From Micavibrio sp. (GTDB taxonomy: Bacteria; Pseudomonadota; Alphaproteobacteria; Micavibrionales; UBA2020), in contig JAPWJZ010000004.1 of assembly GCA_028283745.1 (NCBI GenBank), positions 434,001 to 498,000 of the forward strand: a DNA stretch of 64,000 nt, written 5' to 3'. Made by a program: the position numbers and the translations under genes. Shown piece after piece: positions 42,630 through 52,100 of the stretch (position 1 is the stretch's first letter; each line of letters opens with the position of its first letter). The notes beneath the pieces are model-generated. The model was not told where the DNA came from. It did no database searches and saw nothing but the letters and a program-made list of their open reading frames with translations.

Positions 42630-43646
42630 TTACAGCGAAGCTTGCAGCATGCGGTCAACGGCCGCCTTGGCGCGGACAGCAGCGGCGGGCTCCACCGTCA
42701 CTTCATGCGTCAGGGTGAGCAGGCTATTGAGGATTTTCGGCAGCGCAATGCGTTTCATGTGCGGGCACAGGTTGCAGGGGCGCACAAATTCGACCTTGGG
42801 GTTCAAGACCGCAATGTTGTCTGACATCGAGCATTCGGTGATCATCACGACCTTGGCGGGCTGCTTTTCGGTCACGTAGTCTGCCATTGCCTTGGTGGAG
42901 CCGGCAAAGTCCGCTTCCGCCGTGACTTCAACGGGGCATTCCGGGTGCGCCAGAATAACGGCGCCGGGGTATGCCTTGCGGAATTTGCGGATGTCTTCGG
43001 CTGTGAAGCGTTCATGCACTTCGCAGGCACCTTCCCAGGTGAGGATTTTCTTTTTCGTCTGTTTTGCGATGTTGCCGGCGAGGTATTTGTCGGGGATCAT
43101 CAGCACCGTGTCGCTCTCGAGACTCTCGACGATTTTGAGCGCGTTGGAGGATGTGCAGCAGATGTCCGATTCAGCCTTCACGTCGGCCGAGGTATTGACG
43201 TAGGTGACAATCGGCACGCCCGGGAATTTTTGACGCAGCAGGCGCACATCCGCGCCGGTGATGGAGGACGCGAGCGAGCAGCCGGCTTTGAGGTCGGGGA
43301 TCAGCACCGTTTTGTCCGGCGACAAAATTTTGGAGGTTTCGGCCATGAAGTGAACGCCCGCCTGCAAAATGATTTGCTGCTCGACCTTCGAGGCTTGCTG
43401 CGCCAGCTGCAGGCTGTCGCCCGCGAAGTCTGAAATGCAGTGATAAATTTCCGGGGTCATGTAGTTGTGCGCCAGCACGACCGCGCCGATTTGTTTTTTC
43501 ACGCGGTTGATTTCAAGGATGTAGGGGGCGAAGGTGGCCCAGTCCAGCTCGTTCACGACGCGGCGGACGCGGTCGTAAAGGGCGGCTTCCTTGGCAACGC
43601 CGGGGGTGTAGCTGAGTTTCAGGTCTTGGGTGACGGTATCAAACAT
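42630..43646 (-). CDS. nadA: Quinolinate synthase A
   Basis: A 338-residue [4Fe-4S] enzyme that condenses iminoaspartate with dihydroxyacetone phosphate. The three cluster cysteines are in [25 protein letters not shown] and [32 protein letters not shown] and [20 protein letters not shown] are further family blocks. It is the first gene of nadA-nadB-nadC, in which nadB is interrupted. A promoter with an operator-like palindrome stands 66 bases upstream. Confidence 0.95.
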   Translation of the reverse strand: MFDTVTQDLKLSYTPGVAKEAALYDRVRRVVNELDWATFAPYILEINRVKKQIGAVVLAHNYMTPEIYHCISDFAGDSLQLAQQASKVEQQIILQAGVHFMAETSKILSPDKTVLIPDLKAGCSLASSITGADVRLLRQKFPGVPIVTYVNTSADVKAESDICCTSSNALKIVESLESDTVLMIPDKYLAGNIAKQTKKKILTWEGACEVHERFTAEDIRKFRKAYPGAVILAHPECPVEVTAEADFAGSTKAMADYVTEKQPAKVVMITECSMSDNIAVLNPKVEFVRPCNLCPHMKRIALPKILNSLLTLTHEVTVEPAAAVRAKAAVDRMLQASL

Positions 43647-43711
43647 CTCGGGTGGCTCCTTACCTATAATCTTGCCTTTAGCGGCTGGCCCGTTTGTTCG
43701 GGCGCTTAATT

Positions 43712-43756
43712 TGCTCTAGTTGAGTATAACCTATACTCTATTAGAGCATAAGTCAA
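43712..43756 (-). promoter_or_regulatory. nadA promoter with nested perfect palindrome (operator)
   Basis: On the leftward strand a TTGACT box (43751-43756 read in reverse) is followed by a 37-base palindrome at 43712-43748: TGCTCTA-N3-GAGTATA-N3-TATACTC-N3-TAGAGCA, both arms perfect. The palindrome covers the -10 region, so a bound protein would block nadA transcription. Further half-sites GAGCATAA are at 43743-43750 and 43774-43781. In Alphaproteobacteria nad genes can be under NadQ or NrtR; the identity of the regulator here is inference and its gene is not in the window. Confidence 0.65.
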
Positions 43757-43953
43757 TGAAGATATGATTAACTTGAGCATAATTTTTTAGTCATATTTAA
43801 CAATGATTTAGCTATGTTTTATGACCCGCCTGCGCGGCTGTTTTACGCTCAACAAAGCGAATCAACGGGCAGTTCGCGGGGGGATTAAAAGAATCATTCA
43901 ACATTGCCATAATAGTAGATTATACTGATGCGCAAATCACCTCAGGGTTCGCC

Positions 43954-44203
43954 ATGGGCATACTCCGCAACAGCTTCGTCAATTTCAGCATCGCCGCGCT
44001 CGGCTACCCGCCGGAGCAGACGGGGGAAGAAGTTTTACGCGCGCTGCGTGAGGGGCGGGAGAATGACGCGCGCCGCCTTGTGCGCCGCCAGCCCAGCGTC
44101 CTCACCCGCACCGATGATGCCGGCGATACCTTGATGGAACGCTGCCTGCAACGCGATGGCGATGATGCAAAGCTGCTGGCCGATACCTTCCCCCAAACCG
44201 TCG
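43954..44203 (+). pseudogene. Ankyrin-type protein, 5' part only, cut at the contig junction
   Basis: From the ATG at 43954, MGILRNSFVNFSIAALGYPP, then EEVLRALREGRENDARRLVR, RTDDAGDTLMERCLQRDGDD and AKLLADTFPQTV look like the first ankyrin-type helices of a protein in the style of this genome. At about 44,195-44,204 the reading frame goes on into unrelated sequence (stop only at 44367) that is coded in another frame as a hydrolase end. A TTCAAC/TTATAC promoter may lie at 43897-43925. This looks like the true 5' end of a gene that is cut off here. Confidence 0.65.
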
Positions 44204-44210
44204 ATGGATC
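44195..44210. other. Junction between alphaproteobacterial and acidobacterial sequence
   Basis: To the left the coding style, promoters and gene families are alphaproteobacterial; to the right they are acidobacterial. Two genes are cut at the same place (an ankyrin-type 5' part and an alpha/beta-hydrolase 3' part). No insertion sequence, integrase or repeat is seen. The exact base cannot be fixed; a short shared stretch such as GTCGATGG may lie at the join. Confidence 0.7.
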
Positions 44211-44356
44211 ACATGATCTCCCCAGAGCAGCAAGTCGCCATGGCAAAGCGCATCAACGCCAAAACGAGTACGCTGCCCTCGAGCCACGCCGTGATGCTCT
44301 CTCACCCAGAAGCAGTGGCAAAAGTTATCGAAGAAGCAGCTGCCGCGGCGAAGTAG
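44204..44356 (+). pseudogene. Alpha/beta-hydrolase, C-terminal fragment
   Basis: Fifty residues in the frame that starts at 44204: DHMISPEQQVAMAKRINAKT, then STLPSSHAVMLSHPEAVAKV and IEEAAAAAK, ending at a TAG. This is the classical end of an alpha/beta-hydrolase, with the late Asp in the first part (D-MI-PE-Q) and the catalytic His in SSHAVMLSHP. The upstream 200 or more residues are missing because the sequence before is of another origin, so it is a truncated gene rather than a short protein. Confidence 0.65.
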
Positions 44357-44404
44357 ATGTGTGCTGAAAGCGATTGGCCATAGCTTGTTTCATCACACCA
44401 TTGA

Positions 44405-44644
44405 AGCGGATCACGGCAACGCGGAGCAGCAAGAGAAAGGAAGGAACGTATCCAAATTCAGGTCGGTGATGTTTCACTCGAGGTTGAGATCACGGGGAGA
44501 GGAACTCCTGCGTTTTTTCTCCACTATAGGGGTGGGACACACCGCACCTGGAAGTCTCCGCCTTCTCTCCCCCTCGTTGCTCTCGATGAGCCTCAACTCA
44601 TCTCCGCGGCTATACGACGCTTTGTTGCACAGAACGTAGAGTAG
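44405..44644 (+). pseudogene. Alpha/beta-hydrolase remnant with large internal deletion
   Basis: An open frame of about 79 codons without an ATG start. It reads IQIQVGDVSLEVEITGRGTP, AFFLHYRGGTHRTWKSPP, then directly LVALDEPQLISAAIRRFVAQ. The first part is a hydrolase N-terminus (V.VGDVSL.VE.TGRG and the LH..GG..RTW oxyanion motif); the second looks like the very end (EP..I..AIR.FVAQ). The nucleophile elbow and everything between is absent, so it appears to be a decayed gene joined in frame by a deletion of over 500 bases. Confidence 0.5.
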
Positions 44645-44652
44645 ACGGAACC

Positions 44653-45600
44653 TTAGTTAAGGGTCCTTCGGAAGCGCTCAGCGTAGTCCCCGGCAGAGAC
44701 GCCAAGAATCCTGAGGAACGACCTGCGCATAGAGTCGGCCGAGCCGAACCCACAGGCATCCGCAACCTCTTTGAGCCCCATGTTGGAGCTATCGATCATT
44801 TGCTGCGCCGCTTCTACGCGCAGCCGGTCGACAAACTGGCCAGGATTCATCTTCGTTTCGCGCAGGCAAACTCGCGAGAAGTGTCGTGGACTCATGCCAA
44901 TGCGCTCAGCCAGAAGCTCTACGGAGAGGTTTTCGCGTAGGTTCTCCATCATGTAAACCTGAAGCTCTCTCAGAGGTTGCGAGGTTGCTGCCTGCCTGGA
45001 AAGCATGTGGCTGTACTGCGCCTGGCCACCTGGACGCACAAGGAACATCACCAGTTGACGGGCAATGGCCAGAGACGCCTCTCGACCTCGATCCTCCTCA
45101 ACTAAGGCGAGCGCAAGGTCGATTCCGGCCGTAATCCCTGCCGAGGTATAGACCGCACCATCTCGAAGAAAGATCCGGTCCGGGCAGACGTTGACCCGGG
45201 GGAACTCGCGAGCTAACTGATCGCAGAAACGCCAATGAGTGACTGCGCTTTTACCATCAAGTACACCTGCCGCGGCGAGCACGAAGGCACCCGTGCAGAT
45301 GCCCGCAACACGGCGCGAGCGGGCAGCCGTCTCCGCGACCCAGCGGAGATACTCCTCTTCATACTTGCCTGATTCCGCGCCCGCTCCGCCAGCAATGACG
45401 AGCGTATCAATCGAATCCGTAAGATCGTGGGCTGGCACTGCATTGCCGAGCGTCACGCCTCTGCTGGTCAGCAGATAATCACTCTTCCCTGTCGCCACAA
45501 TCGTCACTTTGTAGTGGTCGTCATTCGAGAAGACCTCGAGAGGCCCTGTCACGTCGAGAATCTGCACCGGAGGTGGGCCACTGATAACGATGTGTCGCAT
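44653..45600 (-). CDS. GlxA-family transcriptional regulator (DJ-1/PfpI plus AraC HTH)
   Basis: A 315-residue regulator. Residues 1-170 form a DJ-1/PfpI-like domain (MRHIVISGPPPVQILDVTGP, AGICTGAFVLAAAGVLDGKS with the elbow Cys, YTSAGITAGIDLALAL). The C-terminal 100 residues contain two AraC-type helix-turn-helix motifs (SVELLAERIGMSPRHFSRVC; GLKEVADACGFGSADSMRRS). Such regulators usually activate nearby catabolic or detoxification genes. It is divergent from the HD-domain gene at 45754, which is its likely target. ATG at 45600 begins the domain; the frame is open 31 codons further without similarity. Confidence 0.85.
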   Translation of the reverse strand: MRHIVISGPPPVQILDVTGPLEVFSNDDHYKVTIVATGKSDYLLTSRGVTLGNAVPAHDLTDSIDTLVIAGGAGAESGKYEEEYLRWVAETAARSRRVAGICTGAFVLAAAGVLDGKSAVTHWRFCDQLAREFPRVNVCPDRIFLRDGAVYTSAGITAGIDLALALVEEDRGREASLAIARQLVMFLVRPGGQAQYSHMLSRQAATSQPLRELQVYMMENLRENLSVELLAERIGMSPRHFSRVCLRETKMNPGQFVDRLRVEAAQQMIDSSNMGLKEVADACGFGSADSMRRSFLRILGVSAGDYAERFRRTLN

Positions 45601-45753
45601 GGACTGATTGTAGATCGGCTGTAAAAGGTGACCCTCTTCAGACGGCCAGGCACGGTCCTGCAGTGATGTCCGAATTTGCCGGAAGCACGTCATGGCGTCC
45701 GCGGCACGCGAAACCTAAGGTAACTCTTGTGAGCACTCTCACAGGAGGAAAGC

Positions 45754-46422
45754 ATGTCCACGATTGCATCATCCCAACAGATCACGAACCTTCTCTCTGA
45801 GGTTAAAGTTCCAGACACACAACTGACCCGTGAGATTACCGAGTTCATCCGCGACACAGAGACGGAGCTACTCTTCAATCATTCAAGCCGCGTGTACTAC
45901 TTCGGCGCGCTTGCAGGAAAGCAGCGCAAGCTTGATTTCGATCCGGAGCTTTTGTATGCCGGCGCAATGTTTCATGACATCGGCCTGATGCCGGCACACA
46001 GCAGTGCCACGGATCGCTTTGAAGTAGATGGTGCGAATGCTGCTGCTGATTTTCTAAAAGCACACGGAGTACCGCAAGCAGAGGTTTACAACGTCTGGAC
46101 AGCAATTGCGCTGCACACAACCCCGGGTATCCCGCAATACATGCATCCCGTGGTGTCGCTTGTGACTGCCGGCGTGGAGATGGATGTTCTCGGCCTCACC
46201 TACAGCCGGTATTCCGATCGTCTTCGGGAAGCAATCGTCGAGCTACATCCGAGAACGCCGCAGTTCAAGGAAGACATTCTTCAGGCCTTCTACGAAGGCA
46301 TTCGCCATAAACCCGAGACGACATTCGGAAACGTGAAAGCAGATGTTCTCGTCGACAAAGATCCTAACTTCGTTCGCGGAAACTTCTGCAGCATCATTCG
46401 CCACTCCGCATGGCGCAGCTGA
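45754..46422 (+). CDS. HD-domain hydrolase (cyanamide-hydratase-like)
   Basis: A 222-residue protein with an HD domain: LFNHSSRVYYFGALAG (first His), LYAGAMFHDIGLMPAH (His-Asp pair), and ALHTTPGIPQYMHPVVSLVT then GVEMDVLG (later His and Asp). The HxxRVY.FG, FHDIG and G.E.D..G pattern resembles the HD-type cyanamide hydratase (Ddi2/Cah) family, metal-dependent enzymes for small nitrile or formamide-like compounds. True substrate is unknown. The AGGAGG ribosome binding site lies before the ATG. It is divergent from the GlxA-type regulator, 150 bases apart. Confidence 0.8.
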   Translation: MSTIASSQQITNLLSEVKVPDTQLTREITEFIRDTETELLFNHSSRVYYFGALAGKQRKLDFDPELLYAGAMFHDIGLMPAHSSATDRFEVDGANAAADFLKAHGVPQAEVYNVWTAIALHTTPGIPQYMHPVVSLVTAGVEMDVLGLTYSRYSDRLREAIVELHPRTPQFKEDILQAFYEGIRHKPETTFGNVKADVLVDKDPNFVRGNFCSIIRHSAWRS

Positions 46423-46505
46423 CGCCGAAACCATTGGCCACCGCAGATCAATACTTCCCGTGAGAATATTGATCCACACCACTTTCCGTGAAGACCAAAC
46501 AAAAA

Positions 46506-46546
46506 CAGTACAAAGGTAGCCTAGCCGGGCGTTTCCCTTTGTACTG
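46506..46546 (-). terminator. Intrinsic terminator after the decayed tRNA copy
   Basis: CAGTACAAAGG (46506-46516) pairs perfectly with CCTTTGTACTG (46536-46546); on the leftward strand it is followed by TTTTTG. It lies 24 bases beyond the 3' end of the tRNA remnant and was probably the terminator of the original tRNA gene. Confidence 0.7.
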
Positions 46547-46569
46547 CTGTGTACTGCCAAACTTGTAAT

Positions 46570-46640
46570 TGGTTGCGGGGACAGGATTTGAACCTGGACC
46601 TTTGGGTTATGAGCCTAAGGCGCATCGGGCCACCCCACTT
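46570..46640 (-). repeat. Decayed copy of the initiator tRNA-Met gene (possible attachment site)
   Basis: Read leftward it carries the 3' half of tRNA-fMet including CCA, T-arm and anticodon arm. Bases 46570-46615 match 54294-54340 except one missing base next to the T-stem; beyond that (5' half, D-arm and acceptor 5' strand) it is deleted and changed, so it cannot fold into a functional tRNA. The 3' half being best kept is typical of an attachment-site repeat of a tRNA-integrated island. Confidence 0.75.
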
Positions 46641-46831
46641 GAATATCAGACCTAAAAAGTCGTATATTGAGCCTATCGAAAGGGATAAGGTTCCCGATCT
46701 CGGAATGCTCCCTAAGGCTGTCATTTGGCGAGACACCGCAGAGACTCGGAGATCGACGAACCAATAGGCTGAGCGACTGGTTTCCGATGGATCGGATGCG
46801 ACAGCCATAGAAGCAAGGAAGGCGTTTCTGG

Positions 46832-47419
46832 ATGGCTGACACAATTCTCTCCTTGCCAATAATGACTCCGGCGACAGCGGATGCCCTTGCTGCAGAGAGA
46901 AAAACAGAAGAACTGTCATGCTCGGAATTGGAAACGCTTTACCAAATTCGCCGCCCTGATGTACTCCGTTTTTTGATTCGATTCGGTGTTGACGCTGTGG
47001 ATGCAGAGGACATCACACAGCAGATATTTTTGAATGCCTTTGATAAGCCGCAGAAGCGGCCTGACAACCTCTTTCATTGGGTACTCGCCTGTGCACGAAA
47101 CCTCGCCATTAACCGATACCACCGTGGCAAGCGTGAAATTCTGGCGCCGGCGGAAAGCTGGAAATTCTGGAAAGACACCCTGGTTGATAAACAGGTAGAC
47201 CCAGAGGCGTGCTTTTACCGGAAAGAGCGTCATATACGTCTCGCCCAGGCTTTCTCGCAGCTTACTCCTGTGGAGCAGCAGTGCCTTATGATGCGTAGCC
47301 GAGGTATCACTTTCCGCGAGACCGCTAAGACCCTCGACCTCACTGTACACAGCGCAATCTACAGCACAGAATCAGCCATTAGGAAGCTACAGCGGAAGCT
47401 CCAAGCTGTGACGCGGTAA
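46832..47419 (+). CDS. ECF-type RNA polymerase sigma factor
   Basis: A 195-residue sigma-70-family protein. Region 2 is at about residues 35-105 (LYQIRRPDVLRFLIRFGVDA, VDAEDITQQIFLNAFDKPQ, HWVLACARNLAINRYHRGKR) and region 4 at 135-190 (LAQAFSQLTPVEQQCLMMRS, GITFRETAKTLDLTVHSAIY). It has no region 1 or 3, hence ECF type. The next gene, 12 bases downstream, encodes a zinc-finger anti-sigma-like membrane protein, and a TonB-dependent receptor follows, so it probably controls this uptake cassette. Confidence 0.9.
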   Translation: MADTILSLPIMTPATADALAAERKTEELSCSELETLYQIRRPDVLRFLIRFGVDAVDAEDITQQIFLNAFDKPQKRPDNLFHWVLACARNLAINRYHRGKREILAPAESWKFWKDTLVDKQVDPEACFYRKERHIRLAQAFSQLTPVEQQCLMMRSRGITFRETAKTLDLTVHSAIYSTESAIRKLQRKLQAVTR

Positions 47420-47431
47420 GCTGATGAAGGT

Positions 47432-48940
47432 ATGGCGACGCTCGATCATCCGACATTAGCGGAACTGTTACTGTGGCAAAGCGGCGAGCTCAGCCCAGAG
47501 CGGGCAGCGGAAGTTCATCGGCATATCGCCCAATGCGAGGAATGCCAAGCTAAGATTGCAGAGCTGGAGTCGCTTTATGGCGATTTGGATGCTGTCAGCG
47601 ATCAGAACGCGCATTTTCAGTTTCGTCAGGCATTGCTCGAAAAGCGCCGCCCTTTCTGGCGCAGGTTTCAGATAGCTCCGCGATGGGCGGCCGCTACAGC
47701 CTCAGTGGCCATCGTCGCTTTACTCCTCGTGAGCTTTGCGGAATACACTCCCTCTGCCCGCGCCGAGGTGTTGCTTTCACGCGCCGTCAAAGCAGAGATG
47801 AAGGAGCCGGAACATACCCACCTTCTCAAAATCCATTCCTCAGGCATGAACTGCAATGTCGTTGTACGTGATGCCGCCGCTGTGGTTTCTACTTCTGATT
47901 CTGACCAGAGCTTATGCGGACGATTGACGAACAACCTGCACGATGCGGGCTGGAAATGGAATGACCTGGTCTCCGCCCACCGTTTCAAGCAATGGCGGGA
48001 TGGCCTCGAAGAGAAGCAAGACACAATCAGCAAATTGCAGGATGCGACGGAAGTAACAACCACAGCCAGCGATGGCCCCCTACACCGTGCAACTTTGCGG
48101 CTACGCTCGACGGACTATCGGCCGATGCAGGCGCGTTTCGTTTTCACGTCTAAGCATGGAGAAGAGCAGCCTGAATTTGAGGTAACAGAGAGCGAGGAAG
48201 TTCCGCAGGATATTGCAATAAGCAAACCCTCACCACTTCCTGCAACGCCACATCCAGCGCCGTCCCCGGCATCTCTACCCGTTGTCAATCCACTGGATAC
48301 GACGGAAAGCGACGTGCGCCTTGTGCTGCACCGTCTCGGCGCGGACAAAAATGTTCTGCTGTTAGTAAATCGCAAGCTGAATGCGGTTCAGGTGAGCGGC
48401 ATCGTTCCTGCCAATCAGGCGGCATCGATTAGAAGTTCTCTGGCAGGGCTTCCGAATGTTGAAACGCACGTCGGCCCCGAGGACGACGGTCAGCCTCTTT
48501 CGGGATGGCAGGACTTCCACGGCGATGCGCCGCCGCTAGCCTACGAGCAGATCAATGAACTCTATGCGAACGACACGCAGGGACGGCGCATGTACGTCAA
48601 CAGTCTTGATGCCATGACGCTACGGTTAACCGGGGAAGCCAGAACGAGGGATGCCCTCCTTACCCTCATGAAAAGGAATCAATCGCCTGCAAGCGCGACA
48701 CAACTTCGCGCCGCGCTGACAGACATAGACGATGATATGAGGGCCGATCTTACTTCGCTTTCTTCTGCACTCCAACCGCTCGCCGGGCCAGTCATACCGC
48801 AGGCATCCCATCTCACCTATGCACGAGCAACGCAGCTCTACACGCTTGTGCATGAGCTCGTCTCCATGAACAAGAGCGACAATGCGCTTGGATTGGACGA
48901 GACGCTTAGCGGCATAAGGCACCTGATTTCAGGCTCATAA
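47432..48940 (+). CDS. Anti-sigma-factor-like membrane protein with large periplasmic part
   Basis: A 502-residue protein. The N-terminal cytosolic part contains the zinc anti-sigma motif HIAQCEEC (His31-x3-Cys35-x2-Cys38). A membrane segment (AATASVAIVALLLVSFAEY, about residues 85-103) follows. The remaining 390 residues are periplasmic, with a proline-rich hinge (PSPLPATPHPAPSPASLP) and no recognised domain. By analogy to FecR- or RsgI-like systems the outer part may sense a signal and the inner part hold the sigma factor encoded upstream; this is inference. Confidence 0.75.
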   Translation: MATLDHPTLAELLLWQSGELSPERAAEVHRHIAQCEECQAKIAELESLYGDLDAVSDQNAHFQFRQALLEKRRPFWRRFQIAPRWAAATASVAIVALLLVSFAEYTPSARAEVLLSRAVKAEMKEPEHTHLLKIHSSGMNCNVVVRDAAAVVSTSDSDQSLCGRLTNNLHDAGWKWNDLVSAHRFKQWRDGLEEKQDTISKLQDATEVTTTASDGPLHRATLRLRSTDYRPMQARFVFTSKHGEEQPEFEVTESEEVPQDIAISKPSPLPATPHPAPSPASLPVVNPLDTTESDVRLVLHRLGADKNVLLLVNRKLNAVQVSGIVPANQAASIRSSLAGLPNVETHVGPEDDGQPLSGWQDFHGDAPPLAYEQINELYANDTQGRRMYVNSLDAMTLRLTGEARTRDALLTLMKRNQSPASATQLRAALTDIDDDMRADLTSLSSALQPLAGPVIPQASHLTYARATQLYTLVHELVSMNKSDNALGLDETLSGIRHLISGS

Positions 48941-49113
48941 ACGGACCTCAAAATAATTGAAAAAACATGCCGAAAACGACTCTCCCCAATTGTCATTACT
49001 TATAGAGGGGTGAGACGGAGCCTTCCGTCGGCCTCCCGTGGTTGGACATGGACGTTCATGGCGAAGTGAACCCTGTGTCCTGAGATCGACACGACGAAAG
49101 GTGACACGACGCA
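48941..49113 (+). promoter_or_regulatory. Upstream region of the TonB-dependent receptor gene
   Basis: 173 bases. An imperfect inverted repeat CTCTCCCC (48981-48988) and GGGGTGAG (49006-49013) flanks TTACTTATAG and may be a control site or a promoter element of the adjacent sigma factor. No gene is seen. Confidence 0.3.
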
Positions 49114-52100
49114 ATGCGGTTTACAAATGTTTTGTGCCTGCGGCATGGACTGTGCTCCATGCGAGGCAATTTCCTGTGTCTGCTGTTTGTATTGACCATT
49201 CTCAGCCTTGGAACACTTTCGGCTCATGCGCAAAGCGCCTCGGTCAGTGGTCAGGTTGTGGACGCATCCGGCGCATTGGTCCCGAATATGCAGATTACGC
49301 TTATCAATACTGCAACCAATACTGCGTTCAAAACGAAAACCAACAATGTAGGGATCTACAACTTCCCCTTTGTGAAGCCAGGTAAATATTCGTTAGTTGG
49401 CGACAACCCTGGGTTTTCCTCATATACCGAAAACGACATCACCGTAACGGCGGCCCAGGCTTTGGAACTGGACTTCCGGGTGCAGGTCGGCGCAAATAAG
49501 CAGTCTGTAACTGTAAGCGCCTACGCGAACAATGAAATCAATACGACGGACGCTACGGTGAGCACTGTTGTCGATAGAGAATTTGTCGAGAACATTCCTC
49601 TCAACGGCCGCAGCTTCCAATCCCTGATGACCATGATCCCAGGTGTTTCAGTAGTCACATCGAATGGTGTTGGCTCTGGTGGTGAGATGACTGTAAATGG
49701 TCAACGCACGGAAGCGAACTATTTCACGGTGGATGGTGTTAGTGCCAATACTGGTCTAAAGGCTGGCACCTACACGGGTGGAGGGTACGCAGGTTCTGTA
49801 CCCGGAGAAACCACGTTAGGTACAACACAAAGTATTGTTTCGATCGACGCACTTCAGGAGTTCCGCGCTACGACATCTTCTTATTCCGCTGAGTATGGTC
49901 GTACTCCCGGTGGTCAATTTATCTTTCAGACTCGCTCCGGCACAAACGAGTGGCACGGTACCGTGTTTGATTACTTTCGCAACAATGCCTTGGATGCAAA
50001 CAACTACTTCAATAAGCGAACGAGTCCCGTTACTCCGCGCCAAGTAGAAAGGCAAAATGATTTTGGCGGTACATTTGCAGGTCCACTTCGCATTCCGCAT
50101 CTCTACAACGGAAAAGATCGAACGTTCTTTTTCTTCTCCTATGAAGGACTTCGGCTGATCGTTCCTACGGCGGCAACTCTCACCTCTGTACCAAGCTTGA
50201 GCTTACGTCAGAACGCTCCGGCCGCACTCCGGCCGTTTCTCAATGCGTTTCCTCTCCCAACTCCTGGTACTGACGCCACTGGTTCTGCCGCAGGTACTGC
50301 AGACTACACGGCTGGCTGGTCTTCTCCCAGCAGTCTGGATACCAGCAGCATCCGAGTAGATCATCATTTCAGCGATAAGGTCCAAGCATTCTTCCGGTAT
50401 AGCGACTCCTCTTCAGACAGTTCGACACGCGCCAATGGATCAGGAACGAATTTCTCCATGGCAACGATCACCACGCAGAGTGGTGACACGAAGACCGCAA
50501 CAGCAGGAGTTACGAATATCTTCACGCCTCGTTTCGATAGCGATCTACGGTTCAACTACACCTCGAACGCAAGTGCGTCGAACGATACGATGGACAATTT
50601 CGGGGGTGCGACTCCGCTAACCGATAGCTATCTGGATACTGTGCCCGGATTCAGTACGGGGAAAACGTTACGCATGATCATGCAGTTCGGAAATTATTAT
50701 CCCGAGGTCCAGTTCAAGCCGTTTAGAGCCTATCAGCACCAGATCAACGTAGTTGAGACGATGAACTACTCCATTGGACGACACAAGTTGAAGTGGGGAG
50801 TGGATTATCGCAGGCTATCAAACTACAACTTTCTGACGCCAATGTGGGAGCAAGGTATCTATAACAACCAATCACAGGTCCTCACAAATCAGTCTCAAGG
50901 CGTTGCCTTTTACATATCAAAGTATTCTGCAAAACCTGTGTATGACCAGTTTTCTCTGTTTTTGCAGGATGAGTGGAAAGTAACATCCCGCCTCAATGCG
51001 TCGCTTGGTGTCCGTTGGGAGCTAAACCCTGCGCCACATGACGCAGACGGGCATGATCCTTATGCTGTCACAACCACGAATCTTTCGAATTTGAATTTCA
51101 CTTCGGGACCGCTTTGGAAGACAACCTACGGCAACTTCGCGCCTCGTTTTGCAGCAGCCTATCAGGCGCACCAAACTCCCGGATGGGAAACAGTGATTCG
51201 CGCCGGTGGGGGCTTGTTCTATGACCTAGGGGCATCCTCCTACGCGTCGAATGAGTATCAAGGTGTGGGATTTCAATCGACGGGAGAGACAGTTGGAGCG
51301 GCATTTCCGTTCACTCAAGCGCAGATTGATGCCATTCCGGCCCCAAGCCTGACGCCACCGTGGCAGAACGAGATTTATGCTATCGATCCCAACCTGAAAC
51401 TGCCTTATACCTGGCAATGGAATGTGGCGGTAGAGCAGAGCCTGGGGCGAGATCAAACCCTTACATTAAGCTACGTGGGATCAGCCGGTAGACGCTTAAT
51501 GAAGACGATTTACTACAACGCGACGCAAGCGCAGAAGCTGAATGCGAATATGGCTGGAGGGCTTAATTTCAGCAGTAACGGATCACTTTCAAACTACGAT
51601 TCATTTCAGCTGCAGTTTCAGCGGAAAATGTCGCATGGCCTCCAGGCGCTGGCCTCGTACACATGGGCGCACGCTCGCGACAATGGAACCAGCAACAACT
51701 GGGGTACGGCTGGTCTGATGTACTCTGCTTCGGACTATGACATCCGAAGCAACTTCCAGTTGGGGCTTCGCTACGAGGTTCCTGGCTCTTACAACAACTT
51801 AGTAGCCTCTGCAATTCTCAAGCATTGGGCGTTCGACGCGCGAGTAACATCTCGTTCCGCATTGCCACTCAACATACTGGGAACCTTCACCACGGACATC
51901 AATACTGGAGTTCTGCAATACCAAAGGCCAAATCGTGTGCAGAGCCAGCCGTTGTACAAATACGGCTCGCAGTACCCAGGGGGGCGCATCATCAACTACT
52001 CCGCATTCCAGGAGATCACAGATGCGAACGGTAACAACATTGACGGTGATGTCAGCCGAAACTATGCGCGGTCATTCGGAGCGACCCAAGCTGATCTCGC

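Noticed and set aside
43954..44367. A 137-residue open frame across the junction
   Set aside because: Its first 83 codons fit an ankyrin-type gene, but the rest is out of frame with a clear hydrolase end coded in another frame. It is a product of the join, not one gene.
44361..44639. A 92-codon open frame on the plus strand
   Set aside because: Its sequence has no protein-like pattern, while another frame of the same stretch reads as a hydrolase remnant.
46570..46640. A second functional tRNA-Met
   Set aside because: The 5' half, D-arm and acceptor pairing are destroyed and one base next to the T-stem is missing.
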